From assembly GCF_009498235.1 (NCBI RefSeq), contig NZ_CP044205.1, positions 4,403,389 to 4,467,388 of the forward strand: a DNA stretch of 64,000 nt, in the 5' to 3' direction. The translations under genes and the position numbers were made by a program. Shown one piece after another: positions 17,647-26,557 of this stretch. The stretch is from Candidatus Methylospira mobilis (GTDB lineage Bacteria; Pseudomonadota; Gammaproteobacteria; Methylococcales; Methylococcaceae). The stretch's first letter is position 1. Every line of letters begins with the position of its first letter. The notes under the pieces are model-generated. The model did not search any database. It was not told the DNA's origin and saw only the letters and a list, made by a program, of their open reading frames with translations.

Positions 17647-18870
17647 TCATCCGGTTTTCTGGAGAAAAGGAATCACAACAGCGCCCGCCTTCAATCCGTC
17701 CAGATAATCGGCCCATGCCTGCATCATGCGGCGGCGCTCTAGTAAGTGTTCGGCGTGGTTGTATGCGGCCTTTACCTTGTTTTTTTCGGAGTGTGCAAGC
17801 TGGCGCTCTATCATGTCGGACGGCCAGCCCTGCTCATGCAGCAGGGTGGACGCCATACCCCTGAAGCCGTGCGCCGTCATCGGCGTTTCACTGCTCGGCC
17901 CGTAACCCATACGCACCAGCGCCGCGCGCACGGTCTCCCGGCTCATGTGCTGGCCCTTGTTGCGGGCATGGGGGAATACATAGCGCTGGTGGCCGGTCAG
18001 CGGGTGCAGATCGCGCAGAATTGCCACGGCCTGAGCGGACAAGGGGACGATGTGCCGCCCGTCCATCTTCATGCGTTCGCCGGGTATGCGCCACTCTCCG
18101 GCGTCAAGATCGAATTCACCCCATTCAGCCCCGGCCAACTCTCCCGGCCTGAGAAATACCAGCGGCGCAAGCTTCAGGGCGGAACGGACAGCAGGAAGGC
18201 CGGTGTAACCGTCTACAGCCCGCAACAGCTCGCCCACTTCCTTTGGCTCAACGATAGTTGAATGGTGCTTAACCTTATCACTGGGAAGCGCGCCCACAAG
18301 GTCAGCAGCCGGGTTATGCTTTGCCCGGCGCGTGAGGATAGCGAAGCGAAACACGCATGCGGCATCAGCAAGCACACGCTTTGCCGTATGCAGCACGCCG
18401 CGTTCGACGGTCTTGTTAAGCGCTTCCAGCAGTTCCGGCGCTTCAATTTCGGCAATCGGCCTATTGCCGATATAGGGGAACAGATCGTTTTCAAGCCGCT
18501 GGGTGGTGCGCAGCACGGTAGCCGGTAATGACTTTGCCGTTTTCGTTGCCAGCCATTCACGGGCTATCACTTCAAAGCTGTTTGCCGCCCGTTCAGCGCT
18601 GGCCGACTTTACGGCCTTTCGTTGCTCGCATGGGTCTACGCCTTGCGCCAGCAGTTGCCGCGCTTCGTCACGCTTGGCGCGTGCGTCGGACAGGGAAACG
18701 TCAGGGTAAACGCCCAGAGCCAAGGTCTTGCGCTTGCCGGCAAAACGGTAATCAACGCGCCATAGCTTGCCACCGTTCGGATTGACCAGCAGATAAAGCC
18801 CGCGCTCATCGGCCAGCTTGTAGGGCTTCTCTTGTGGCTTGGCTTTGCGTGCCTGAATATCGCTTAACAT
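17647..18870 (-). CDS. int: P4-type tyrosine recombinase (integrase)
   Basis: 407 residues. The N-terminal arm-binding DUF4102 domain (about 1-85) contains LADERGLYLLVNPNGGKLWR and YRFAGKRKTLALGVYPDVSL. A SAM-like core-binding domain follows, then the catalytic domain with R241 (FLRPGELAGAEW), H334 and R337 (HGFR), a downstream AHSEKNK and the nucleophile Y370 (AAYNHAE). It catalyses integration and excision at the adjacent tRNA-Cys. All catalytic residues are present, so the island may still be mobile. Confidence 0.95.
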   Translation of the reverse strand: MLSDIQARKAKPQEKPYKLADERGLYLLVNPNGGKLWRVDYRFAGKRKTLALGVYPDVSLSDARAKRDEARQLLAQGVDPCEQRKAVKSASAERAANSFEVIAREWLATKTAKSLPATVLRTTQRLENDLFPYIGNRPIAEIEAPELLEALNKTVERGVLHTAKRVLADAACVFRFAILTRRAKHNPAADLVGALPSDKVKHHSTIVEPKEVGELLRAVDGYTGLPAVRSALKLAPLVFLRPGELAGAEWGEFDLDAGEWRIPGERMKMDGRHIVPLSAQAVAILRDLHPLTGHQRYVFPHARNKGQHMSRETVRAALVRMGYGPSSETPMTAHGFRGMASTLLHEQGWPSDMIERQLAHSEKNKVKAAYNHAEHLLERRRMMQAWADYLDGLKAGAVVIPFLQKTG

Positions 18871-18886
18871 GCGCGTTCCCCCTGCA

Positions 18887-18949
18887 TGACGGTATCGGTT
18901 TCGATTTTTATGGCGATACCGTCATACATACCGCCATAAGTGACGGTAT
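18887..18949. promoter_or_regulatory. Three TGACGGTAT repeats between int and the tRNA: arm sites or operator
   Basis: TGACGGTAT occurs at 18887-18895 and 18941-18949, and its complement ATACCGTCA at 18916-18924. They lie just upstream of the integrase ATG and about 100 bp from the tRNA-Cys 3' end. Such repeats near an attachment site are usually integrase arm sites or a site for autoregulation of int. Confidence 0.55.
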
Positions 18950-18982
18950 TGCATGATACGGGGTGCGACGGCATGAGACAAT

Positions 18983-19017
18983 AAAAAACCCGCCAAGCCT
19001 TACGGGCTGCGGGGTTC
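18983..19017 (-). terminator. Rho-independent terminator of the tRNA operon
   Basis: Read on the minus strand, an imperfect GC-rich stem (AACCCCGCAGCCC paired with GGCTTGGCGGGTT across a short loop) is followed by a run of T. It lies 34 bp after the tRNA-Cys CCA end. Confidence 0.75.
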
Positions 19018-19050
19018 TGATACTGTATGAGACGGGGTTAAACAGTAATT

Positions 19051-19124
19051 TGGAGGCTGAGGTCGGAATCGAACCGGCGTCCACGGCTTTGCAGGCCGCT
19101 GCATGACCATTCTGCCACTCAGCC
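19051..19124 (-). tRNA. tRNA-Cys (anticodon GCA)
   Basis: 74 nt with CCA encoded. Acceptor stem GGCTGAG/CTCAGCC, anticodon loop around CTGCAAA, T arm GGTTCGATTCC. Its 3' end faces the integrase gene, the usual arrangement when a tyrosine-integrase island has entered at the 3' end of a tRNA gene. The matching second copy of the attachment core was not found in this window. Confidence 0.95.
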
Positions 19125-19169
19125 GATGTTTGTTATTGCGATAATACGACACAGCGCTCTTGAAAATCA

Positions 19170-19245
<76 letters not shown>

Positions 19246-19262
19246 ATGCTGCTAAGTTGGTT

Positions 19263-19291
19263 ACTATAAATAACAGTCGCACTGTTGTCAA
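19263..19291 (-). promoter_or_regulatory. Sigma-70 promoter of the tRNA-Gly/tRNA-Cys operon
   Basis: On the minus strand TTGACA (19286-19291) and TATAGT (19263-19268) are separated by 17 bp and lie about 18 bp upstream of tRNA-Gly. The match is strong. Confidence 0.8.
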
Positions 19292-19736
19292 TAGGCATGT
19301 GCAAACTTTTTCGTCCCCGCATGGATGCGGTTTGTCCGGATTGGCACACGATGCCGGCGACGGTTTGCACTTCTGCGCCAGTCGCGAATCGCATATCCCC
19401 CGCTATATTTCGTAAGCGCGCTTTCGTCTGCTGCTTCCAGCATACTTGATAATTTCCCGTACTTGGCTGATGATAACGCGATTGATATTAATGCATTCGG
19501 CATATTAATTTTTCATATCAAATATATTCATGTCAAGAATAGTTTATTACTATTGAGCGCAACCGAGTGTGACCCTGCAAAAGGGACTGCGGATAAGATC
19601 GGCGAGCGCATTTATTGGGTTTTGGAGCCAAAAGGCGGGGCCACTCCCTACATGCTTACACGGCGTGTTTTGTCAAATTTACACGCAGTCGCAAAACCGA
19701 TAGCCGAACAGTTACGATTTTAATTATGGAGAGGAT
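19292..19736. other. Intergenic region before purC, nothing recognised
   Basis: About 445 bp separating the divergent tRNA promoter from purC. Open frames here (for example 19325-19723 plus) have no ribosome binding site or recognisable domain. No RNA element was identified. Confidence 0.4.
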
Positions 19737-20630
19737 ATGGGTGCACCAGAAGTACTTTATGAAACGCAGTTGAGTTCATTGACGTTGCGCGCGCGCGGGA
19801 AAGTGCGCGATATTTATGATGTGGATGACCGCTACATCGTAATTGTCGCCACGGATCGGCTGTCGGCATTCGATGTCGTTCTTCCCGATCCGGTTCCGGG
19901 TAAAGGAAAGGTATTGACGGCGCTTTCAAACTTCTGGTTTCACCGGTTACAGCATATTGTTCCGAATCATCTTTCCGGGCTGGATGTGGAGCAGGTAGTT
20001 CCCAGCCCCGTCGAAGCGGCCAGCCTGCAGGGGCGTGCCGTGGTTGTACGCAAATTGCGGGCATTGCCGGTCGAAGCAGTGGTGCGTGGTTATTTGATCG
20101 GTTCCGGCTGGAAAGATTACCAGCGTAGCGGGGCAGTTTGCGGAATAGATCTGCCGGCAGGTCTGTGTCAGGCTGGCAAATTGCCTGGCCCCGTGTTTAC
20201 TCCCTCTACCAAGGCGGCTTTGGGCGCGCATGACGAGAACATCGATTTTGCCGGCACCATCGCGTTGCTGGGGCAGAATCTGGCGGAGCAAATGCGCGAT
20301 ATCAGCCTGCAGCTTTACAGCGAAGCGGCCGAGTATGCACTGCAACGCGGCATCATTATCGCTGATACCAAATTCGAATTTGGACTTGATGAGTACGGAC
20401 AGCTGGTGCTGATTGATGAGGCGTTGACGCCCGACTCTTCCCGTTTCTGGCCTTCTGCCCTGTATCAACCGGGAGTCAGTCCGCCCAGTTTCGATAAACA
20501 GTTCGTTCGCGACTACCTGGAAACCCTGGACTGGAACAAGCAGCCGCCGGGTCCGCATTTGCCGCAGGAAATTTTATTAAGAACTGCAGAAAAATATCGG
20601 GAGGCGGAAAGGCTGCTGATTTCCGGCTAG
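19737..20630 (+). CDS. purC: Phosphoribosylaminoimidazole-succinocarboxamide synthase
   Basis: 297 residues, a SAICAR synthase of de novo purine synthesis, joining CAIR and aspartate with ATP. Conserved segments are [20 protein letters not shown], then [34 protein letters not shown] and [14 protein letters not shown]. The length fits the roughly 300-residue form. GGAGAGG just before the ATG fixes the start. It is the first chromosomal gene beyond the tRNA boundary and appears monocistronic. Confidence 0.96.
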   Translation: MGAPEVLYETQLSSLTLRARGKVRDIYDVDDRYIVIVATDRLSAFDVVLPDPVPGKGKVLTALSNFWFHRLQHIVPNHLSGLDVEQVVPSPVEAASLQGRAVVVRKLRALPVEAVVRGYLIGSGWKDYQRSGAVCGIDLPAGLCQAGKLPGPVFTPSTKAALGAHDENIDFAGTIALLGQNLAEQMRDISLQLYSEAAEYALQRGIIIADTKFEFGLDEYGQLVLIDEALTPDSSRFWPSALYQPGVSPPSFDKQFVRDYLETLDWNKQPPGPHLPQEILLRTAEKYREAERLLISG

Positions 20631-20653
20631 GGAAGCGCTTATTGTGCATCTTT

Positions 20654-20886
20654 TTAAGGGTGGACGTTCGTACAGCAAGCGTGCGCTTGCTGTAGTGGAG
20701 GACACTTGACGCTACCATACGAACAGAATACGCAACAATCTCCGGGCTGCGGTTTCAAAAGTACGCCGCAGCCTTTACATTCATAAAAGCATATACAGGC
20801 ATCGGTCGGGGCATCGTTGCCACTTCCGAGTATCCGCAATGCGGACAGGTCAGACGCGATAGCAGTATGAGGTCTTTATCCAGCAT
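20654..20886 (-). pseudogene. Frameshifted GDCCVFCSYG-type small Cys-rich protein
   Basis: From the ATG at 20886 the frame reads MLDKDLILLSRLTCPHCGYS, then EVATMP, and then loses register at a run of C (about 20812-20815). The remaining family sequence (PTDACICFYECKGCGVLLKP, then QPGDCCVFCSYGSVKCPP) continues in another frame to 20654. This family has a C-x2-C start followed by ETMPTDAC and FYEC in one frame, so two extra bases (or one missing base) break the gene. It is either a recent frameshift mutation or a homopolymer sequencing error. The family's function is unknown; it is probably metal-binding. Confidence 0.8.
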
Positions 20887-20912
20887 GGGTTAGCTACTGC
20901 CGCGGCGCGCAA

Positions 20913-21293
20913 TCAGGCGCCTATGCCGTAATGAGCGAGCAATATCAGAATCCAGTTCATAGCCGCGAGCAACAAGGCGGTCGTAACTGCTGCTGAACCG
21001 ATATCTTTTGCGCGCCCGGATAATTCATGATGCTCGAAGCTGATACGGTCGACTACGACTTCGATGCCGGTGTTAAGCAGTTCGACGATAGCAACCAGTA
21101 TGACGCTGCCTACCAGCAATAATTTTTCGACTGCGCCATGTCCCAGCCACAGGCCCAACGGCGTGGTGATAGCCAACAGGTAAATCTCAAGGCGGAATGC
21201 TTCTTCATTCTGCCATGTGGCCTTGTAGCCTTCTATTGAATTAAAAAATGCAGCAACGAGACGGGGGATGCCCTTCAGATTTTGACCGGCCAT
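20913..21293 (-). CDS. dgkA: Diacylglycerol kinase
   Basis: 126 residues when started at the ATG at 21293 (MAGQNLKGIPRLVAAFFNSI); the longer open frame upstream is non-coding in appearance. Three transmembrane segments and the signature ELLNTGIEVVVDRISFEHHE identify a prokaryotic-type DgkA, which phosphorylates diacylglycerol to phosphatidic acid in the inner membrane. It belongs with the leftward envelope-lipid genes that follow. Confidence 0.95.
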   Translation of the reverse strand: MAGQNLKGIPRLVAAFFNSIEGYKATWQNEEAFRLEIYLLAITTPLGLWLGHGAVEKLLLVGSVILVAIVELLNTGIEVVVDRISFEHHELSGRAKDIGSAAVTTALLLAAMNWILILLAHYGIGA

Positions 21294-21444
21294 AAAATAT
21301 TGTTCTGTAATAAAGTGGTGAACACACAGCGTATGCGTTAGTACGCGTACTGAAAATAAATTTCGTTGTTTATTATGGGAGTCCGTTTGCCGAGCAGTCA
21401 GCAAGTAGTCGATTGCTGCAGCTTGGCTATTATTGACTGCCGGA

Positions 21445-22491
21445 CTAGAGGCGCTCCTTGACCGTTTGTTGCCAGAGTTGATCAATCCAGCCGTTGTCGG
21501 CCTGCGAGCCATCGTCCTTGAGCAACCAATTTACCACTGCCGAAGCAACATCAGGAAATCTGACGCGCACCGGCTGGCTGTTTTCAAGCCAGGTTTCGAT
21601 CACCTTGGCGTCCAGATTTTGCATGACTTCGCCCAATTGCAAGACTTCCAGCGCCAGCGCATTGGATTGCTGCTCCATTTGCCCGTGCAAGGGTTTTGCG
21701 AGTATCTTTTTGCCCATATGCAACGATTCGCTGGCCAGTTCAAAGCCCGCATTCGAGATCACGCCGGCGGCGTTGGCAAAATCATGTTGAAACCCGGCTC
21801 TGGATAGCTGGCGCACATGCAGGTGGTCATGATGCTCATGTCCATCGTGCGGCGCCATCGGGCTGTAGATATAAAACTGATATTTCTTAAATGGCTTCAA
21901 CAGGTTGATGACGATATTGACGTCTTCGAACGGCAGATAGACGATAATTTTACCTTCCTGTATCGGCAGCATTTCCGCATCGGTTTCAATCAGCGGAGGC
22001 AGGATGGGCATATGGAAATGGTTCCAGTGTATGCCAAGACCTATAGTGGCCGGGGCGAAATATTTGAGTACCTGCGTACCTATAAAATTGGCTCCGGCTT
22101 TCGGTATATCCTGACCAAACGCATATTGATGGCCCAGCCCGATTGTTGGGATGCCCCGTAATTTGGCTGCCCAGGCTGTAACCGGCTCGAAATCGGTTAT
22201 GACTTTATCGTAACCCGACAGATCCAGCTCCTTTACATCGCGTATGAACTGGAAGGTAGGGTTGGTCAGCGCAGTTTTTATATACTGAACACTCCCGTTT
22301 TTGGTTTGAAATGTCAGGCCGTCGCGCCATTCAAAGTCGCCAAAGGCTTCCATTTCAAAGAAGTGCTTCCATGGTCTGCCTGTAAATAGAAAAGTGACAT
22401 CGATACCGGCAGCTTTTAGTTTGGGAGCCATCGCGCGAGCGCGCGTGATATGTCCGTTACCGGTACCCTGTACGCCGTAAAAAATTTTCAC
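21445..22491 (-). CDS. MJ1255/VC2487-type glycosyltransferase family protein
   Basis: 348 residues. It starts MKIFYGVQGTGNGHITRARA, the GxGNGHxxR loop of this group of GT-B-like glycosyltransferases, and has the nucleotide-sugar-binding region VISNAGFELASESLHMGKKI near residue 250. The acceptor is unknown. It overlaps the PAP2 phosphatase gene by 4 bp (the phosphatase gene precedes it), so the two are coupled. The neighbours suggest glycosylation of a lipid carrier or glycolipid. Confidence 0.85.
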   Translation of the reverse strand: MKIFYGVQGTGNGHITRARAMAPKLKAAGIDVTFLFTGRPWKHFFEMEAFGDFEWRDGLTFQTKNGSVQYIKTALTNPTFQFIRDVKELDLSGYDKVITDFEPVTAWAAKLRGIPTIGLGHQYAFGQDIPKAGANFIGTQVLKYFAPATIGLGIHWNHFHMPILPPLIETDAEMLPIQEGKIIVYLPFEDVNIVINLLKPFKKYQFYIYSPMAPHDGHEHHDHLHVRQLSRAGFQHDFANAAGVISNAGFELASESLHMGKKILAKPLHGQMEQQSNALALEVLQLGEVMQNLDAKVIETWLENSQPVRVRFPDVASAVVNWLLKDDGSQADNGWIDQLWQQTVKERL

Positions 22492-23009
22492 TGCAGAAAA
22501 AACTCCATACTTATTAGCGCAATTGATGAGCCCATCAGGGCGCCGATTACTGTGTCAGTGGGAAAGTGCACGCCGAGCACGACCCGCGCCAACCCCACCA
22601 GCGACGCCCATGTGAACAGCAGCGGTAGCAGGGCGGGATAGTAACTGCTCAGCAGCGTAGCCATTAAAAATGCAGCCGAAGTATGTCCGGATGGGAAACT
22701 GAATTGATCCGACGGGATAATAAAACCAGGTATATTCAACGCCACCGTCGGTCGGCGGCGTTTGAACAGATTTTTGAGTACGAAATAGGTAGGGCGTTCA
22801 ATCAGGAAGGCCATGAACATGCAATAAACCAGATCCCGCTCCACTATTCCTTGAAAACCGTAGGCTATGGCGAAAATCAGATAAACTGGGCCGTCTGCTG
22901 TTTTCGATATCAGTTTCGCGAGAGCAACCTGCAGCTTTTGATATTTGAGCCTGGAAATCCAGCCAAATAAAAAAACGTCGAATGCGTGTATGCTTTGTAT
23001 TAGTCTCAT
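22488..23009 (-). CDS. PAP2-superfamily phosphatase
   Basis: 173 residues with several membrane segments. The three PAP2 motifs are present: KNLFKRRRP, PSGHTSAAF and RVVLGVHFPTDTVIG. Enzymes of this group dephosphorylate phosphatidic acid, phosphatidylglycerol phosphate or undecaprenyl diphosphate. The stop overlaps the glycosyltransferase start. Confidence 0.9.
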   Translation of the reverse strand: MRLIQSIHAFDVFLFGWISRLKYQKLQVALAKLISKTADGPVYLIFAIAYGFQGIVERDLVYCMFMAFLIERPTYFVLKNLFKRRRPTVALNIPGFIIPSDQFSFPSGHTSAAFLMATLLSSYYPALLPLLFTWASLVGLARVVLGVHFPTDTVIGALMGSSIALISMEFFLQ

Positions 23010-23254
23010 GACGCCACCTCTTCTTCCTTTATTTTTTTTTGAAAAGCACTGATTTAATCGTTTTATGCTCGCGTTTATATTGATCTGTTTTTGATTCTAA
23101 CAGTAAAAACGCGCGTATCGAATTAATTCAGTGTTTCTGTTGCCGGAAAGAAATCGTATCCCTTTGGTGTTACGATACGGTGACAGTGCGATGATAAATT
23201 GATGACAGGCTTTCCATCTGAAAGGGAAAAGGAGCTTGATCTGTAAGATACAGC

Positions 23255-23279
23255 CCCGGCAGTTGCTGGTACTGCCGGG
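23255..23279. terminator. Perfect 9-bp hairpin after the LpxH-like gene
   Basis: CCCGGCAGT and its complement ACTGCCGGG flank a 7-base loop, 20 bp after the stop of the phosphoesterase gene (minus strand). There is no clear T run, so it may attenuate transcription or stabilise the mRNA rather than terminate. Confidence 0.45.
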
Positions 23280-23298
23280 AAAGCTGAAACTCCGATTA

Positions 23299-24102
23299 TC
23301 AGGCCACGGTCAAATGCTTCTTGGTTCCGGACGCAATACTGGCCTGCTCCAACAGATAGGCGCTTTGTTCGACCCAGTTGATGATGGATATCTCGCCCCG
23401 GCTGTTTTCAGCCAAAGCCGTGCAGCTTTCCACCCAGTCGCCGCAGTTGCAGTACTGTATGCCCTGTGCGGTATCGCGTATGGTTGCATGATGTATATGC
23501 CCGCAAACCACGCCATCGACCTGTTGCTCGCTGGCTTCGTGTATCAACGCATTTTCAAATTCGAAGATGAAGTTGACCGCATTTTTTACTTTATGCTTGA
23601 TGTAGGCCGACATCGACCAATAAGGGAAGCCGAAGATGCGCCGGCCTTCGTTGAACCAGCGGTTTATTTCGATCAGCCAGTCGTATGCTTCGCTGCCGAG
23701 CATGGCCAGCCAGCGGCTGGTGCAGACCACGGCGTCATACTCGTCGCCATGAAGCACCAACAGGCGTCTCTGATCCGCGGTTACATGGATCGCGCGCGCC
23801 TGTATTTTGATGCCGTTGAATTCCGTGCCCACATAAGCGCGAAACAGTTCGTCATGGTTGCCGGGAATATAAATCACTTCTGTACCGCGCCGCGCCATTT
23901 CCATTAATTTTTGCACAACTTCGTTATGCATGGAGGGCCAGTAAAACCCGCCCTTCATTTTCCAGATATCGATGATATCGCCGACAAGATAGATGCGCTC
24001 ACATTGTATATGCCGAAGAAAATCGAGAAGATATTCGGCTTTGGAGCTACGAGTACCCAAATGTACATCGGAAATCCAGACAGTCCGGTAATCCAGTTTC
24101 AT
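23299..24102 (-). CDS. LpxH-like UDP-2,3-diacylglucosamine diphosphatase / metallophosphoesterase
   Basis: 267 residues. Calcineurin-type metal ligands appear in order: ISDVHLG, VGDIIDIW, GNHDE, LHGDEYD, CGHIHHA. Membrane-proximal homologues act on lipid A precursors; this longer form is often annotated as an LpxH family member but substrate is not certain. GGAGAG precedes the ATG. It transcribes toward the PAP2-glycosyltransferase pair 290 bp downstream. Confidence 0.88.
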   Translation of the reverse strand: MKLDYRTVWISDVHLGTRSSKAEYLLDFLRHIQCERIYLVGDIIDIWKMKGGFYWPSMHNEVVQKLMEMARRGTEVIYIPGNHDELFRAYVGTEFNGIKIQARAIHVTADQRRLLVLHGDEYDAVVCTSRWLAMLGSEAYDWLIEINRWFNEGRRIFGFPYWSMSAYIKHKVKNAVNFIFEFENALIHEASEQQVDGVVCGHIHHATIRDTAQGIQYCNCGDWVESCTALAENSRGEISIINWVEQSAYLLEQASIASGTKKHLTVA

Positions 24103-24417
24103 GGAAACTCTCCTGCTTACAGCTCATTGTTGGTTTGTAGAAAATAATAAACAGGGTTTGTTACACTAATGCATTAAATTGATTACAATTCAATGAAATT
24201 TTGCATTATTTCGTATTTTTGTTGTTTTATGGTAACTGTTCGGCTTTATTTTGTTGAAAATGAAGCGAGGCGGGTCTGTGTCGAGCCGATATGCATTGAT
24301 TTGCAGCTCGGTTTGAATCTGCCTGCGCGCTTTTACGCGGTCCGGACAGGCCTGCCATGCTTCCGGTTCCTGCGATCGTGATATAAATCGCTCGAGGAAT
24401 GACTATTGACGAATAAA
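24103..24417. other. Intergenic region, nothing recognised
   Basis: AT-rich leader of the LpxH-like gene next to the 3' end of the acyltransferase gene. A 62-residue plus-strand frame (24193-24381) lacks a ribosome binding site and any domain. Confidence 0.4.
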
Positions 24418-25203
24418 TTATTCGGCTTTCTTCACGACTTCGTCCATTTGGAGGGCGTCTATAATTTGCGCGCGCGCGCTTTGCGCCAGACGGTTGCGCT
24501 CCTGCACGGATGATAACGGCGTACAGTAGTGTAGGTGCAGATCGATGCGGCGCAGTTGAATGACTTTCAGTAAATGTGGCACGAAAGCGTCGTCGCCTAC
24601 AAACGGAGCAACTTCTTTTGCGGCCCCGCTATAATGCACGGATACCGCTTGCACCAGCACCTGAGCCTGCTGCGCCGGGTGAAACAAGCGGGGGTGGAAG
24701 CGCAGCACTTGATCGCCGCGCGTGGTCGTCCCTTCGGGGAACAGCATCAAGCGCTTGCCGGCGCGCAGTTCCCAGATCATTTTCTCGGCGGTACGTCGGG
24801 TTTCGGCCCCGTCCCCCCTGCTGACAAACAGCGTACCGATATTCGCAGCAAGAAAACCCATGACCGGCCATTCTGAGACTTCCTGCTTGGCTATAAATAT
24901 CATGGGCTGCTGAGCCCCTATGGCGATGATATCGAGCCAGGAAATATGATTCGCCACCACCAGCCCGGCGGTTGAACAGGGCGCGCCGGTAATGTGGGTA
25001 TGGATGTTCAGTATGCGGCATGCGGTTTTGCGCCAGCAGCTACAGATTTGTTGCGCCAACAGTGCGCTTTTTCGCCCACCCGGCACATTCAGCAGTAGGG
25101 GCATTATCGTAATCACGATAATTACGCCGCACAGCAGCAGGCCTATGATAAAAACCGCCTTCAAGAAAGACAGGCACAGATCTGAATAACAGGGTTTTAC
25201 CAT
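24418..25203 (-). CDS. 1-acylglycerol-phosphate acyltransferase family (PlsC/OlsA-like)
   Basis: 261 residues with an N-terminal membrane segment (about 12-38). The acyltransferase motifs NHISWLD (HX4D), FVSRGDGAETRR and LMLFPEGTTTRGDQVL are intact. PlsC acylates lysophosphatidic acid; OlsA acylates lyso-ornithine lipid. Because the next gene upstream looks like OlsB, an OlsA role is attractive, but sequence alone cannot separate the two. Confidence 0.9.
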   Translation of the reverse strand: MVKPCYSDLCLSFLKAVFIIGLLLCGVIIVITIMPLLLNVPGGRKSALLAQQICSCWRKTACRILNIHTHITGAPCSTAGLVVANHISWLDIIAIGAQQPMIFIAKQEVSEWPVMGFLAANIGTLFVSRGDGAETRRTAEKMIWELRAGKRLMLFPEGTTTRGDQVLRFHPRLFHPAQQAQVLVQAVSVHYSGAAKEVAPFVGDDAFVPHLLKVIQLRRIDLHLHYCTPLSSVQERNRLAQSARAQIIDALQMDEVVKKAE

Positions 25204-25228
25204 CTTGATTGCGGAGGGAGAACGCGAG

Positions 25229-26026
25229 TCAGGACATGGCAGCTACCGCACTGCGGTATGCAGGCGCAGCGCGTTCCGCCATGAAGCGTTTTTCGTAGCG
25301 GTTTTGCAGCCGCGTCAAGTCAAGCAGAATAAAAACATCCATGACGTTGAAGTCTTCGTCCCAGTAAGGATCGCCGCAGACCCAGCACCCCAGACGAAGA
25401 TAGGCCTGTAACAGCGGTGGGATGCCGCTTTCGTCATTAATGCAGCGTTTCCATTGCGGCACCGGCTTCAAAGGCCTGACTTTCAGGGAATCGGGGCCGA
25501 ATTGGTGGCTTTGAATCTGGCGATAAACCGCATCGACAGCAAATCCGCTGGTTCCGGGGGAAATGCTGGCGCAGCCCATCAAATAATTAAAGTTTCCTTC
25601 GTGCACATATTCGGCCAATCCATTCCATAGCGTGCCGAGCACCACGCTGCCGCGATGCGACGGATCCACGCAGGTGCGGCCGATTTCCAGAAAACGTCCC
25701 GGCAGCGTCAATACTTTGCTCAGGTCGAATTCGCCTTCCGAATAAAACCGGCCGAGACGCGCGGCCTGGGAGTCAGTCAATAGCCGGGTACATGCGACAA
25801 CTTTACCGGTACGGGTTTCTCGTACCAGCAGATGGTTGCAATAATCGTCGATTTCATCGTAGTCGAGCCCTTCCGTGCGTGTATGCAAGTGGGCTCCCAT
25901 TTCCTCTGCGAAGATGCGGTAGCGCAAGGCCTGCGATTCGCGGACGCCCGCCTGATTTTTAGCTACCTCGGACACATAACGGCGAACCGGCAGATTGAGG
26001 GATATGGATGGTGACGTTCCCGGCAT
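25229..26026 (-). CDS. OlsB-like ornithine N-acyltransferase (GNAT-like)
   Basis: 265 residues. Core motifs are LRYRIFAEEMGAHL, YDEIDDYCNHLLVRE, VVACTRLLTDSQAARLGRFY, FLEIGRTCVDPSHRG and LMGCASISPG, typical of OlsB acyltransferases that transfer 3-hydroxyacyl chains from ACP to ornithine in the first step of ornithine-lipid synthesis. It lies 25 bp upstream of the PlsC/OlsA-like gene on the same strand, forming a likely two-gene operon. Confidence 0.82.
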   Translation of the reverse strand: MPGTSPSISLNLPVRRYVSEVAKNQAGVRESQALRYRIFAEEMGAHLHTRTEGLDYDEIDDYCNHLLVRETRTGKVVACTRLLTDSQAARLGRFYSEGEFDLSKVLTLPGRFLEIGRTCVDPSHRGSVVLGTLWNGLAEYVHEGNFNYLMGCASISPGTSGFAVDAVYRQIQSHQFGPDSLKVRPLKPVPQWKRCINDESGIPPLLQAYLRLGCWVCGDPYWDEDFNVMDVFILLDLTRLQNRYEKRFMAERAAPAYRSAVAAMS

Positions 26027-26557
26027 TCAGTGACTCCAGAAGGATAGGCGGATAAATAATCTCGGGAACTTACTTTAGGACTATAACATGAAGATCTTGT
26101 TACCGTTTCATTATGATTTGAAGACAGCGCGCCTGTATTTAGGCTGTACGCCAGGGTTCCGCGCTTTTTGCTGCCCCGGTTGGGATAAATGTCGATTGTT
26201 TATTTCTAACACTATAATATAAAAGTATTTTATTTCTATAAGCGGCTAACTCCAGTTTTTGGGCCGGTTATGTTACAATTGCTCAGTTTCCGGAGTTATC
26301 GCAAAGAACGTCTTTGAACGGGGCATACGCAATGCCTGGCGCAACGCATTCCCTGCACCCTGCCGTAATCAATTTCGTATCTATTCGGCATCACCGAGAG
26401 CGATGGGGATAGGGGCGTCTGTCTATGGCGGGAAGACAAAAAACGAGCCACCCTGGGCACGCTTCCGCGCGTCTCTACGACCCTTACCCCGCACTAAAAG
26501 CTGCGGTAGCTGAATAGTCTTAAAATTCAGACTCTTTGAATTCTTAATAGGTACAAC
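26027..26557. other. 530-bp intergenic region upstream of mcl
   Basis: Divergent promoters for olsB-like (minus) and mcl (plus) must lie here. A TATAAT hexamer at 26213-26218 is the best -10 candidate but no good -35 is correctly spaced. The plus-strand frame 26259-26513 has no family or ribosome binding site. No riboswitch was recognised. Confidence 0.4.

Noticed and set aside
20654..20839. 61-residue ORF read as an independent protein
   Set aside because: Its first residues are an out-of-frame reading of the true N-terminal half; it is part of the frameshifted Cys-rich gene.
21293..21512. N-terminal extension of dgkA
   Set aside because: The upstream part of the frame has no membrane or family features; the ATG at 21293 gives the normal DgkA length.
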